Origin: Nymphaea colorata
Taxonomy: Eukaryota; Streptophyta; Magnoliopsida; Nymphaeales; Nymphaeaceae
Assembly (NCBI RefSeq): GCF_008831285.2
Contig: NC_045143.1
Location: forward strand, 23,188,302 to 23,252,301
DNA length: 64,000 nt
Direction: 5' to 3'
The notes under the pieces were generated by a model. It was given only the letters and a program-made list of their open reading frames with translations. It was not told the origin of the DNA and did no database searches. Numbering within the stretch: the stretch's first letter is position 1; every line of letters starts with the position of its first letter. Shown here piece after piece: positions 52,744-63,664 of the stretch. The position numbers were made by a program, and so were the translations under genes.

Positions 52744-53132
52744 GCCAAATATGTCTTTATACATTCAGACATTACATAAAAAACCTTAAGAGCCATAACT
52801 GCTATCTTATTAAACGTTATTTTCACCAACATCGTCCATGATCATATCAACACAGAACCAAAACGACTTTCGCTATATTAAAATTAGTTAAACCTTCAAT
52901 GATAAAAAAATGTTGACATAATCAATGACATAAATCTGGTATGGATGTATAGCATGAGAATTACATGTAATGTGATTACAACTTGTTTATTCTCAACTGG
53001 TCGTACTTTAAAACCTTATGGAGATAAAAAACACAAACACAGAATGCTACCAAAGAACTTTAAACTACATTCTGCAGAAAACTCAAAATATGTGTCTATA
53101 TATAAGAGCAAACAAAATATAAACTCTCACTA
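52744..53132 (-). other. Element H 3' non-coding region
   Basis: AT-rich sequence between the end of pol (53133) and the polypurine tract. No coding sequence seen. Confidence 0.6.
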
Positions 53133-55047
53133 AACCAGCACATCATTCAATGATATAACTCTCATACGAACAACATGTTCGTGAAAGACCTTAGGTGTTA
53201 AACATTTAGTAAGCGGATCTGCAATCATATAATTTGTCCCAATATGCTCTAAAGACAGCTGACCATTCTGTATCCTCTTTTTAATAGCCAAAAACTTAAT
53301 GTCGATTAAGCCTAGGCAACGGGCCGCGCGGCCCGGCCCGGCCCAATCGGACCCGGGTCTGGGCCGCGGAAAACCTGGCCTGGGCCGGGCCGGCCCGACC
53401 CGACCCGACTCTCGCTCCCCCTCCCTCTCCACTCCACTCCCGACTCCCCGCTCTCCCTCTCCACTCCCGACTCCTGCTCCCCCTCCCCCACCCTCTCCCT
53501 CTTTGCTCCCTCTCCCTCTCTGCTCCCGCTCCCCCTCTCCCTCCCTGTAGCTCTCTCCCTCTCCCTCTCCCCTCTCCTCCTCCCTCTCCGCTTCCCCTCT
53601 CCCTCTCTGCTCCCTCTCCCTCCTCCTCCGTCTCCCTCTCCTTCCTCCTCCGTCTCCTCCCCCTCGTCCTCCATCGAACTCTCAGAGCGCGACGGGAGGG
53701 CGGGGGAAAGGGGCAGGACCCGAGCCGGGCTGAGCGGCCCGGCCCGATGCCCAGGCTTAATGTCGATGTACTTCGACTTTGACAAACTGCGGCTATTATT
53801 AGAGTACATGACTGCTGAATTATTGTCATACAATAACCTTACTAGTCTTTTTACACCATTCATAATGCGCAGCCCCGTGACAAAATTCTGCAACCACAAA
53901 GCATGATTGGATGTCTCGTAATATGCTATGAATTCTGCTGTCATGGTTAAGGTAGCTACTAGTGTCTGTTTAACACTTTTCCATGAGATAGCTCCTCCAA
54001 CCAATAAAAATACATAGCCTGAAGTAGACTTGCGATTGTCTTGGCACCCAGCAAAGTCAGAATCTGAATACCCAATGATCTCCAACTGGTCTGACTTCTT
54101 GTATGTGTGCATAAAATCTTTTGTTCTTTGTAAGTACCTCAATACCTTTTTGGCTGTTTTCCAATGATCCATACTAGGATTACTTAAGTATATGCTTAAC
54201 ATTCTAATAATAAATGCAATATCCGGACGAGTACAACCATAAGCATGCGTAAGGCTTCCCACAACAGATGAATAGGGAATCTTTTTCATTTCTTTAAATT
54301 CGAGTTCATTTTTAGGGCACTGTTTGAGACTAAACTTGTCTCCTTTAGCAACTGGAGTATCTCCTGGTTTACAATCTTTTATGTCATATCGCTGAAGCAC
54401 CTTATCAATCTAGGTCTTTTGTGATAATCCAAGAATATCCCAAAAAAATCTCGAAATATCTGGACCCCCAATACAAAACATGTGTCATCAAGGTCCTTCA
54501 TGTCAAACTTTGTTGACAAAAATTTCCTAGTTTCATGCAATATACCTACATCATTACTTGTCAGCAATATATCATCGACATACAAAATCAGAAAGATAAA
54601 TTTACCTCTACTAAACTTTTGGTATACACATTCATCAACCATATTAGTCTCGAAACTAAATGAAACTATAACCTGATGAAATTTGTAATATCACTGACGG
54701 GAAGCTTGCTTTAGCCCATAGATGGATTTCTTCAGTTTGCAGACCATTTTCTTTGCATCTCCTGAAACAAAGTTTTCTAGTTGCACCATATATATCATTT
54801 CATCAATGTCTCCATTTAAAAACACTGTCTTTACATCCATCTGATACAACTCTAAGTAAAAATGAGCCACAAGTGTCATTATGGTCCTGAAAAAATCTTT
54901 CGACGAAACTGAAGAGAAAGTCTCTATATAATCAATGTCTTCCTTTTGAGTAAAGCCCTTTGCAACAAGACGTGTCTTATACATTTTGATGTCTCCTAAT
55001 GAATCCATTTTGGTTTTAAATATCCATTTACAACCAATGGGTTCCAC
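53133..55047 (-). pseudogene. Element H reverse transcriptase and RNase H, split by a MITE
   Basis: Minus-strand frames. IGCKWIFKTKMDSLGD, MYKTRLVAKGFTQKEDIDY, LYQMDVKTVFLNGDIDE and LKKSIYGLKQASRQ come first (54691-55047), then a stop. LYVDDILLTSND, the catalytic motif, is in the next frame (54379-54642). RNase H follows with TRPDIAFIIRM, YSDSDFAGCQDNRKSTSGY and YDNNSAVMYSNN (53768-54400). The coding region is interrupted by the GC-rich insertion at 53307-53759. The tail resumes at 53306 with GTNYMIADPLTKCL. At least three breaks. Confidence 0.88.
53307..53759 (+). mobile_element. GC-rich MITE-like insertion with polypyrimidine core
   Basis: 453 bp with 12-bp terminal inverted repeats (TAAGCCTAGGCA and, inverted, TAAGCCTGGGCA) and an 8-bp duplication ATGTCGAT (53299-53306 and 53760-53767). 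The 8-bp duplication fits hAT-type MITEs. The ends are extremely rich in CCGGCCCGGCCC words. The core, about 53405-53690, is almost purely pyrimidine on the plus strand (CCCTCTCC words). No transposase. Reading frames through it on either strand are low-complexity artefacts. Confidence 0.85.
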
Positions 55048-55523
55048 ACCTTCAGGTAAGAGAACAACGTCTCATACGTCATTATCCATCATAGACTTGA
55101 TTTCATCATTCATGACATTTATCCACTTATGAGATTCAGAACTCTTTATCGCTTGCTGGAAGTTAATAGGATCATCTTCCATTAAGCCCATATCAACATC
55201 ATGTTCTTGGAGATAGACAAAATCATTTGAAATTGTACTTCTCCTTTCTCATCTCTCTAGTGGATCTCCTCAGTGGCACCTCCACTTGATTTTCTTGAGG
55301 TTGTTGAGTTTGTTCTTCAGTGGTTTGAATAAGGAGGCCGTCATCATTGCCTTCTTTTGAATATGTTGATGGAACAATGGCAGTAATAAAGACTTGACCA
55401 TTGCTTACAACATATGTCTGAGTAGACTCGGGTCTCTCTTCAAAGGCAATACGTCTAATCTTATCACCTCTCCTAAACTCAATATCCTCAAAGAAAGAGG
55501 CATTTTCCGTTTCAAAGAAAGAC
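55048..55523 (-). pseudogene. Element H linker between integrase and reverse transcriptase
   Basis: The minus strand has recognisable but broken linker sequence. A TYVVSNGQVF-like piece lies near 55400, RRSTRERRS-like near 55250 and the KWINVMNDEIKSMMDND-like start of reverse transcriptase near 55090-55140. The second integrase Asp and the Glu are not found between here and 55524, so the integrase core is largely deleted. Confidence 0.6.
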
Positions 55524-55841
55524 TTACTGGTTTAATGATTGAGACTTCTCATGAATCAAATACAGGTAACCATAACGAGAATAGTCGTCTATAAATATGA
55601 TAAAATATTGTTGTCCATTCCAACAAGCCGAAGGGAATAAACCACAAACATCTGTATGAATCAGTTCTAAGACGTCTAAAGTTCTATTTGCACCTGTTTT
55701 CTTAATGTTTGTTCGTTTTTCCTTTATACATTCAATGCAAACAGTAAAGTCTACAAAATCAAGAGATTCAAGAATTTCATTCGACATAAGCATTTTGATC
55801 ATCTTTTCAGAGGTATGTCCTAAACGCTTATGCCACAACAT
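55524..55841 (-). pseudogene. Element H integrase N-terminal part
   Basis: The minus strand reads LWHKRLGHTSEKMIKML, then CIECIKEKRTN, the zinc-binding HHCC region. IHTDVCGLFPS follows, with the first catalytic Asp, and FIIFIDDYSRYGYLYLIHEK after it. It ends at a stop after SQSLNQ. The rest of the catalytic core is missing. Confidence 0.88.
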
Positions 55842-56430
55842 AGCAGAATTTGATGATATTAAGCAACCATATCAATCAAATAGAGGTTATCGTTACCTGA
55901 CAAAGAACCAGTGGCAATCAAATTTGAGTGAAGAAACAACTTTAATTTACTACCTCCAAATGAACAAGAATAACTAAATTTGTCTAGTAAGGAAATAATA
56001 TCAAATTTCGTCTAAAAGACGACACTACAAAAGTTTCTATCAAATTTGAATAACAACCAGTCTTTAACAATAACTGAAAATCTGCTATGGCTTCAATCTT
56101 CGTCTTCTTGCCATCGCCCACATAGATGAATCATTTAGCATCATTTGGCATTCAGTAATTTAAGCAGCTCTACATAGAAACACTTATGTGAGTAGTAGCA
56201 CTAGAATCTACCCACCAAGTGTATTTGGGTACTTAAATTAAATTAACCTCAGAACAAACCAAAGTGAGATTAATTGAGCCCCTAAAGTTTTCTGGGATTG
56301 ATTTCTTCATTATCATTAGACACATGCGGTTTGAGCGCTCCCACCGTTCAAAGTTTCGCTTGTCCTCATGAAAACTTTCATCTGTTAACTCAAGTAGGGA
56401 TGACTCTCTAAATGCAATGTCTAAGTCCAT
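55842..56430 (-). pseudogene. Element H gag fragment and degraded protease region
   Basis: The minus-strand frame 56233-56430 begins MDLDIAFRESSLLELTDES and has ERWERSNRMCLMIMKKSIPE. This segment of copia gag is very conserved in plants. It breaks at 56233. Between 55842 and 56232 only degraded sequence remains, so most of gag and the protease have been deleted. Confidence 0.75.
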
Positions 56431-57121
56431 GCAACCCAGAACAATTATAACAGTTTCTTTTCAATCCTTAAAATTTGAACCATTTAACTTTGGATGCAGA
56501 TATCATGGAAGCAAAACTCACGGTGCAAAGAACAAAAATACCAAACATGCTGACAATCAATACATGTACATAGATGAAATAACAAATATAAATGAATTTA
56601 AACACAATGGCCTAAATCACATCACAAAGTATCAGTATAACATTAATATCCAATCTTTGGATTGAAATATTAACTGCAAGTGGTATTCTTGGTCGATAAT
56701 GAATATAGATAATTAGCCCTATCAAATAATGAGCTCATCTTTGGATTGGCTCATTATTCACATAGAAACCTAAAGAATTATAACATATTCCGTGCCCTTT
56801 ATGCCTAAACCTGACCAAGCAACAATCTTCATTTGAGTTGATCATTACCTGCATGGTTTAAGTATACTATCATCTAATGTTCGAAACAGGCAAATTCCTA
56901 CAACAGCGACATAAAGTATAAATCTACTCATTTTGAACAACAGACATGACCACACATCAAATTCATAGTCCAAATATTCATCTAATGTCCACCTACAAAA
57001 GAGTCCAAGATTTTATAAACTGGTACCATAATTGTGCTTAATGAGTCAAGAACCACTGAATTGGTCTTAAAATGGCCCGTATCGTTCTTAAACCGCAACT
57101 AAAACACCCACATGGCCCTAA

Positions 57122-57420
57122 ATAGGGCTGAACCGGTTTAAAAATTGGCGAACCGGTCAAAAAATAGACTCAATCGGTTTTGAAACCCACTGAACCGATT
57201 GAAAAGGCTAAAGTTGGTTTCAAATATGAATGAACCGGCATGGACTTGTCCTGAATCGGTGTGAAAATCAACTGAACCGGTCTGAAAACGGTCCGAATCG
57301 GTAAGAACCGTTTTAAATTTCAACTGAATCTGTTCCGGAAAGTCGAATTGGTTCTGAATCAAATTGAATCGGTATTAAACCGAATGAACCGGTTCGATTC
57401 TCTTCAGAATCAGTTTGATA
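57122..57420. repeat. Degenerate GAACCGGT repeat field
   Basis: More than ten close variants of AACCGGT or AATCGGT at irregular spacings of about 15-30 bases, often with a following TTTTAAA or TGAAAA. They occur in both forms because the core is partly palindromic. Confidence 0.7.
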
Positions 57421-57449
57421 AAATGAACCGTATTTTCAAAATTTAAACT

Positions 57450-57905
57450 GTATGGATACGGGTCGGTCCGACATGGCCCGACCCTGATCCGAAAGCCATA
57501 TTTTCATTAAACAGTATGGATAGGGGTCGGTCCGACATGACCTAACCCGGATCCGAAAAATCGTATTTTCAAAATTTAAACCGTACGGATACGGGTCGGG
57601 TCCGACATGACCCGACCCGACCCAGATTCGAAATAATCGTATTTTCAATATTTAAATCGTATGGATACAGGTCGGTTCCGACATGACCCGACCCAGATCC
57701 GAAATTCTTACATGCGGCAACAACTTTTTTTTTTATTCTTATGGATCTAGGTCAGGTCTGTCATGACCCAACCCGGGTCTGACTTCCTACCGACGCGAGC
57801 GGTTTCACCGTTTGGCGTGCCCCTCCATGTTCCTTTTCGGCTGCAACAGTTACCTTATGGATTCGGGTCGGATCTTTCATGACCCGACCCGGGTCTGACC
57901 GCTTA
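57450..57905. repeat. Minisatellite with GGGTCGG/CCGACCC palindromic core
   Basis: About six degenerate units, starting near 57452, 57511, 57587, 57659, 57739 and 57857. Each combines TATGGATACGGGTCGG with a CATGACCCGACCC part and a following GATCCGAAA. The spacing is 60-118 bases, so it is irregular. Confidence 0.75.
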
Positions 57906-58288
57906 CTGCGTGAGCGATTTCCAGCAGCGATTCCACCGTTCACATTCTCTCGACCATGCGACAGCCTGAGAGCAGAGACGAGAGAAAGCGTGTCTGCGAC
58001 CAACTCGAGAGAGCAACCAGAAGGTGGTCGCTATCTCTCTGTTCGTCTTTCTACGGCTGCAACGGAAGCCCGACTGCTTCCATCACCCACGCCCATTAGC
58101 AAGGGACAATTGCACTAGTGCCCTCTTCATCCACCGATGCGGATCATCGGAGAGACACCATTGATTATTGTATTGCGACCGAAGAAAGAAGAAGATCCAA
58201 AAACGGAAGAACTCACAAAGTTCATCCAAAAATTGTTCGGATGCTTCAACAATTAACCCAAAAATCCAATGATTTAACAATAAACATA

Positions 58289-58301
58289 GGCTCTGATACC
58301 A
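58289..58301 (-). other. Primer binding site of element H
   Basis: On the minus strand it reads TGGTATCAGAGCC, separated from the LTR end by two bases. Confidence 0.85.
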
Positions 58302-58303
58302 AT

Positions 58304-58774
58304 TGTTGGGAGAATTCCTCATGCATATACAAGACAAACGAATATACCATAAAGCAGGATCTTGTTTATTATAAATCACTTAATCGAAAACTTTAATTGT
58401 AGCGGAAGCGTACCTGAATCCATCTGAACAACTGGACGGTGATATCGTAGTAGGATCTTCCAAGGTCTATGTGTGAGCGCGTGCGGCTTCTCTCAAATGG
58501 AGAAGAGACAACCCTAGAAAGCGATGTTCCAACTCTCTTTTTGTGCACGACCCCAAGAACCACTACCCTTTTATATTATGAGCAATTATGGATTTAACCC
58601 ATCAAAGAATCCAAAATTGCGTACGATTATCTATACATTATAAAAATTCTCCATACCATATAAAATAACATGATATCCCAAAACGCAATCACTTGACCGG
58701 ATATTTACATTAAGATAGCCATAGTGTCTGAATTTCCTCATTGACATATGTCGGCCCACCAAATGATCCATACA
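58304..58774 (-). repeat. Element H 5' LTR
   Basis: 471 bp from TGTATGGATCATTTGG (58774 downward) to CTCCCAACA (58304), followed on the right by the duplication CAAAT. Confidence 0.9.
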
Positions 58775-58779
58775 CAAAT

Positions 58780-61389
58780 GCCTCGTCTCGCCGACTGTCG
58801 TGTCCCCTCTTGCCGACTATCGTGTCCCCTCTCGCCATAGGTCCGATGATCTAGTGACATTACTATGCTAGGTTTTCAATTGAAGCTTACATTTTTGGAT
58901 TAAATAACCACCTTTCACCAAAAAATCAAATCGTGAGAGAGCCCAAACAGAATCGAGGCTGCCTGCGTATGTATTTTCGCCTACCAAAAAGTGGATGAAA
59001 GAAAACCAATTTCACTACTTGAGGGACATCCAAGAAGAACGAATGGGTTTCCCTGGTTATACAGCATCGGTCAAGTATTATCTGACCAAAACTTTCTTAG
59101 GAGGATAAAAGTTGTTAAACCCTTGGCTAACTAGGAGGGTAAAACTTTCTTAGGCGCTATCATAACGAATGGGTTTCCCTGGTTATACAGCATCGGTCAA
59201 TATACAGCATCGGTCAAGTATTATCTGACCCCCCCCCCCCCCCCCCCCCCCCTTAAACCCTTGGCTAACTAGGAGGGTAAAACTTTCTTAGGCACTATCA
59301 TAACGAATGGGTTTCCGGTCAAGTATTATCTGATTATATAATAATTATTAGTATGGCTAGTTAGCTTTTTTTGTTTATATCTAATGTCCATAAATGCATT
59401 TTGGAATTTAGTTTTTAAGATACTATCTTGCAGGTTACAATCAGCCTATCATAAAGATTATAGTTTATTGCCATCGTAAACCACAAAGTGAAGGTAATTA
59501 ATTTATTATTAAGGTTATTTACATATTTTATTAGAATTCAAAAGTGAATTTTAGTTCGAATACAGCTATGAATTTAAAGGTTGATTTTGAATTGAATTCA
59601 TTTATTAATTTTAAAAGTCACGATATATTATAGAACCTTATTCATTCCCATTCAAGTCTAGTATGTGAATATTCAATAAATCAGAATATGGTGAATGGTA
59701 CAATTAGTTGACATCGCAAACAATGCAAACCGCATTTATACCGTGAAAATTTGAAGAAAAAAGCTTAACAAAATTGATCACTTCTATAAAAGCATTCACA
59801 TATAGAAAGCTGCTTACACCTAAGTTTGACTAAACCACAACTACTTTGACTGGACTCACGGGCTAAAGATTTGACCCAGCTGGCCGACATACTGCTCACC
59901 GGTCAACCCTTTCCCACTGCAGCCTTTATGAACCAGAAAGTTCATCTTTCCAAAAGCTCATTTGTGGAGAGATTTTCCTTTTAACACTGCAATCTATGAT
60001 ATAATGCGTATGTATGCATGATTATGTATGAGATACGCGTAAATCACCTAAAACATGCATGAAATCCGGATAAAATGTTAACTCATGCATGATATATATG
60101 TTCTTAGATGTTTTATTAATCACTTAATAACTATTGCCAATTGAATTTTGATCCGACATATTTGGACCCGCAGTGCTGGACCTTGCTTGGAATAGTATTA
60201 GGATTATAAGCACTACAAAATGACTTTAATAATATAACTTAAAACAGAGTGAAGGTTTGACAAATTTTCTTTAATTGCCCTTTTCGATGTTGGTTTCAGG
60301 TGGCCAAATGTAAATTGTTGAAACATCAGTCTGCTTTTGCTGTTCATAATTTCAAGAGACAAGTGACTGAGCCATGGCTGCTTTGGTAGTTAGCATGGTT
60401 GAACGGGTTGTTGCCTACTGGTGGTATTTCATGTACTCAACAAGTACTCTGCTCGACTGGGCATAAATGGTAGCTGAGTAATCATGTTCGACCTAACCCC
60501 AGTCATCTCCATCAAAAAAAGGGGGAAGAACTCAGTCCGTTGCATTATAATGAGCACACAGTGATTCTTCTGTATATAATTTATATCTTCTACACATAAT
60601 GACTTCATTATCACGAGAAGAAAAAAACTGTTTCCCATTAAGAATTTTGAATGCTAAGACCTGTAAAAAAGTTATAAAAATAAATAAATTACTTAAAAAT
60701 GTATGCTTCTATCCTCATTTGCAATATCAATTTGAAAAGAAAAATACCTCGGAACAAAGTTGCAAAATTCGCTTGAATCGGCTGCTTGGATCAGTCGATT
60801 CGAATTGAGTTGGTGCAAATTCAAGAGTGGCATATGTCAGCTATCCAACTGCTCTGGCCGCCGTTCATGCTTGCTCTTGTCAGAAGGCACGGCATCTTCA
60901 TTTTCTAAAGCAAATATCGAGCTTTGCTTTTCATCACCTAAACCTGCTCTCACTCAACGTTACGAACCACCATTGTTGATGGGTCCATGCGATGTATGAT
61001 GGCATGGGCTTCCAATAACTATGCACTTTTGAAGCTTCGTGATCAATGGGGTCCATCGCCCCCATCTCCGCCACATCTTGAGCTTGTATAACCATTTGTG
61101 TGCGGAGTTCAGTAGGGCCTATTTGGATTTTCCTTGTACTTTGAAACAATTATTTTTCAGTCCTAGAACCACTTGAAAAATGATACATTTTATTTTTAGC
61201 CAAAGAAAAAGAGCATTTCATTTGTCGGTTGGCATATTGACCGCTGACTGGTAAAAATTCCTTTTTCTTTATTTTTCATCTTAAATATGACTAAGGCCAC
61301 CAGTTTAATGAACATGTATCCTTCTGTAAATTAAGGGATTGGAGTTTGTTATAAACAACACAAATACATGAAGACTTGAAGCAGTTGAA
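58780..61389. other. Intergenic stretch with short tandem repeats
   Basis: 58787-58835 has about two copies of a 22-bp GCCGACTGTCGTGTCCCCTC unit. 59039-59338 is a tandem repeat of period about 125-138 (AACGAATGGGTTTCC at 59039, 59164 and 59302) with a run of 24 C at 59229-59252. The rest is AT-rich with no gene I can support. Confidence 0.6.
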
Positions 61390-62219
61390 TTGATACCTAA
61401 ATTGCAAGATTTTGAGATTGTGTCTGGCTTGCATTTGATGAACAATGTTTTGGGAATAATTGAAATACTTTCATAAACACTTCGACTTAAAGATTAAGAT
61501 ATTATTAATGCTATTAATTTAGTTGCTAGAACAAAACAATACCTTCAAGATTTGAAAGATGATGGTTGGGAGTATGTTATGAATACAATTTCTATATTTT
61601 GCAATAAATATAACATTCTAATGCTTATACTAGATGATATGTATGCACATCAAGGATGACCAAGACATAAATCTAAAAAGTTAACGTGTTACATCATTAT
61701 TGTATTGAGGTGTTCTATGTTATCGTTGATTTACAAATTCATGAACTAAATAATCGTTTCACTAATTCAAATACCACCCCTTTCAATGATATGTTTAAGC
61801 CCAAAGATTTTTTTTTGGTTCTTGATGTAAATAAGTTGATTTGTTCAGTTGAGATTTATTCTAGAGACTTTCAAAAAATAGATCTAAACAGACTTAGAAG
61901 TTAATGGGAAGTACATATTAAAGATATAAAGGCCAGTATTGAGTTTTCAAATTTAAATTCTTTGGCAAAACTTGCATAAATGATGGTGACAATGGGAAAG
62001 CATATAGTATTTCATATAGTTTATTTGTTAATGAAGTTGGTATTAATTCTACCAGTTGCAACAACAAGTGTTGAAAGATTATTCTCAACATTGAACAATA
62101 TCAAAACTTGGGTTCACAATAAAATGGAAGATGAATGAGTTAATGATGTTTTAGTTACTTACATTAAGAATGACACATTTGACATCATCATTGATGAATT
62201 AATTATGCACTGCTTCTAA
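61390..62219 (+). pseudogene. hAT transposase relic (zinc-finger MYM/TTF type)
   Basis: Broken plus-strand frames carry LQDFEIVSGLHLMNNVLGI, INLVARTKQYLQDLKDDGWE, FCNKYNILMLILDDMYAHQG, FYVIVDLQIHELNNRF and the hAT C-terminal dimerisation block ATTSVERLFSTLNNIKTWVH with NKMEDE. The end is VLVTYIKNDTFDIIID followed by a stop. This is the C-terminal half of plant TTF-type hAT transposases. Several stops and frame shifts are present. The N-terminal zinc finger and terminal inverted repeats were not seen. Confidence 0.8.
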
Positions 62220-63525
62220 AATATGAAGAGCCGGCGATATCAAACGTGAATTTGTCTATAATTATAATTTTTGTCTATTTTTTTGTAAAAAATAGCTATT
62301 TGATTTTTTTGGGTCAATTGTAAATATGTACAGAACTATATCTATTTTATTTATTTTTTGAAGTCAATTATAAATTTGTACAGCTATAGTTAATTGAATC
62401 CCTTTTTGAAATTTACGGTCAATTGAAAATTTGATAGTTATATATTTAATGCTCCACGAAAAAAAAAGTTTGCTCCGCCATTGCATGGTCACATGTTTTC
62501 AACCACTAAATTTATTTTAGCTGTTACTTGAATCCAAAGTTATAATCACGCGAGTAACATGGAAATCCATTGTACAATGTTTTAGCTTGAGGGCAACAGT
62601 AAAAAGGACGACAGTAAACTAATAATTATAATGTTTTGAGAATTTCAAGTGGTTTTCTTTTATTCTTAATGGAGGCTAATTTTTAGTTGCTATTTATTCC
62701 CATTTGCAGGTCATTTCCCTTAAAAGTTTCTTAGCAAATTGATTGACGGTTCAGTCTTTCATAGACATTCCAGCAGTGTGAGGAGTGGTGGTCTTTTCAC
62801 GTGAGTGGACAACATTATCATGCTACATGAAAATGGGGAGCACGCGCACACGCGCGTGAACGATCGTGTTCATGAGAAAAAAAGTTGTTCCAAGCACTAT
62901 GTCGATGTTGTACATATCCGTTCTCCTTGAGCCGTATCGCCTGTACGTGTCGATCCTTGTCGAACTGTGTACCGGCCACATTAAAAAATAATTAATAATG
63001 AAACATATTTTCTGCTGTTATTAGATTAATACACCATGTTGACCAATATAAAGCCGATTTGACCAGCGCAAATCTTGTATCGGCCGATATTTTAAGGGAG
63101 ACCCGTTTTGGCCCGCCTTATCGTTTCGTTTTCATTTTGATACATAGATATCAACTTCATAAAATCTTGCAATATATAAAAGACTTCACCGACGCCTTTG
63201 TGTCCTCCGACGAACAGGCCCTAGGCCCTACAGTGTTAGAAGAAGCTGTCATTTTGATTATTTAGATCTTGATGAAAATCTCCTTACAATCAATTCTACA
63301 TCTGTAGGCCTTCCAATATTGGCGAGACTTTTCAAAGTCTTCCTTGCCTGTGAAGAATGCACCAACTATTACATAGCAAGGAGGAAACTTGGATTTTAGC
63401 TTTTCACATCTATTGAACCTTTTAGATCACCATGAATTGAGATTAGGATATATAGTCTTTTATTCAGTCATCCACGAACCACGTACTAGGCATTGTTGAA
63501 GTTACCGATATATCTATCTATTAAA
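62220..63525. other. Intergenic stretch, nothing recognised
   Basis: AT-rich. GTCAATTGTAAAT-type words recur near 62312-62420, probably the tail of the hAT relic, ending around GCTCCGCCATTGC (62472-62484). 62840-62870 is rich in CGCG and palindromic. No coding sequence I can support. Confidence 0.5.
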
Positions 63526-63664
63526 GGTCCTTTGGCAAAGTGTCTTATGAATCTACCCCAAACATTAAGGTAAATTTATGAAACAATAGAAACAACAGCA
63601 CTATTGTTTCCTGAACTTACCTCAATATTTAAGGTAGATTCATGAGACGCTCACAAAGTATTCC
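63526..63664. mobile_element. Fold-back MITE-like hairpin
   Basis: 139 bp made of two inverted arms of about 64 bases (63526-63589 and 63601-63664) and a loop of about 11 bases. The arms share TCATGAATCTACC-type and AAACAATAG segments and are mostly complementary. The outer words (GGTCCTTTGGCAAAG) look like worn transposon ends. A target duplication is not clear. Confidence 0.7.

Larger units (their letters stand above)
56431..58288 (-). other. Element H long repetitive leader
   Basis: About 1.86 kb between primer site and gag fragment. 57050-57420 is packed with degenerate GAACCGGT-type words. 57450-57910 holds about six copies of a larger unit with a TATGGATACGGGTCGG core and an inverted CCGACATGACCCGACCC part. 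57910-58288 is unique. No coding sequence is supported. The length is large for a copia leader, so insertions or captured DNA are possible. Confidence 0.65.
52260..58774 (-). mobile_element. Old copia retrotransposon H, degraded
   Basis: A 6515-bp minus-strand element with 471-bp LTRs (58304-58774 and 52260-52730) that differ at roughly one base in nine. The duplication is CAAAT (52255-52259 and 58775-58779). Primer site TGGTATCAGAGCC at 58289-58301. The leader is long and repetitive, gag is a small fragment, the integrase core is deleted, and reverse transcriptase and RNase H are broken. A MITE-like element lies in RNase H. The oldest LTR pair among the well-defined copies here. Confidence 0.9.

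Noticed and set aside
53296-53829. Arg/Glu/Gly-rich minus-strand frames over the GC-rich insertion
   Set aside because: These are translations of a polypurine tract in the MITE-like insertion, not proteins.
62836-62870. CGCG-rich palindromic stretch as a replication or integration site
   Set aside because: It is short, and no inverted termini, duplications or associated genes support a function.
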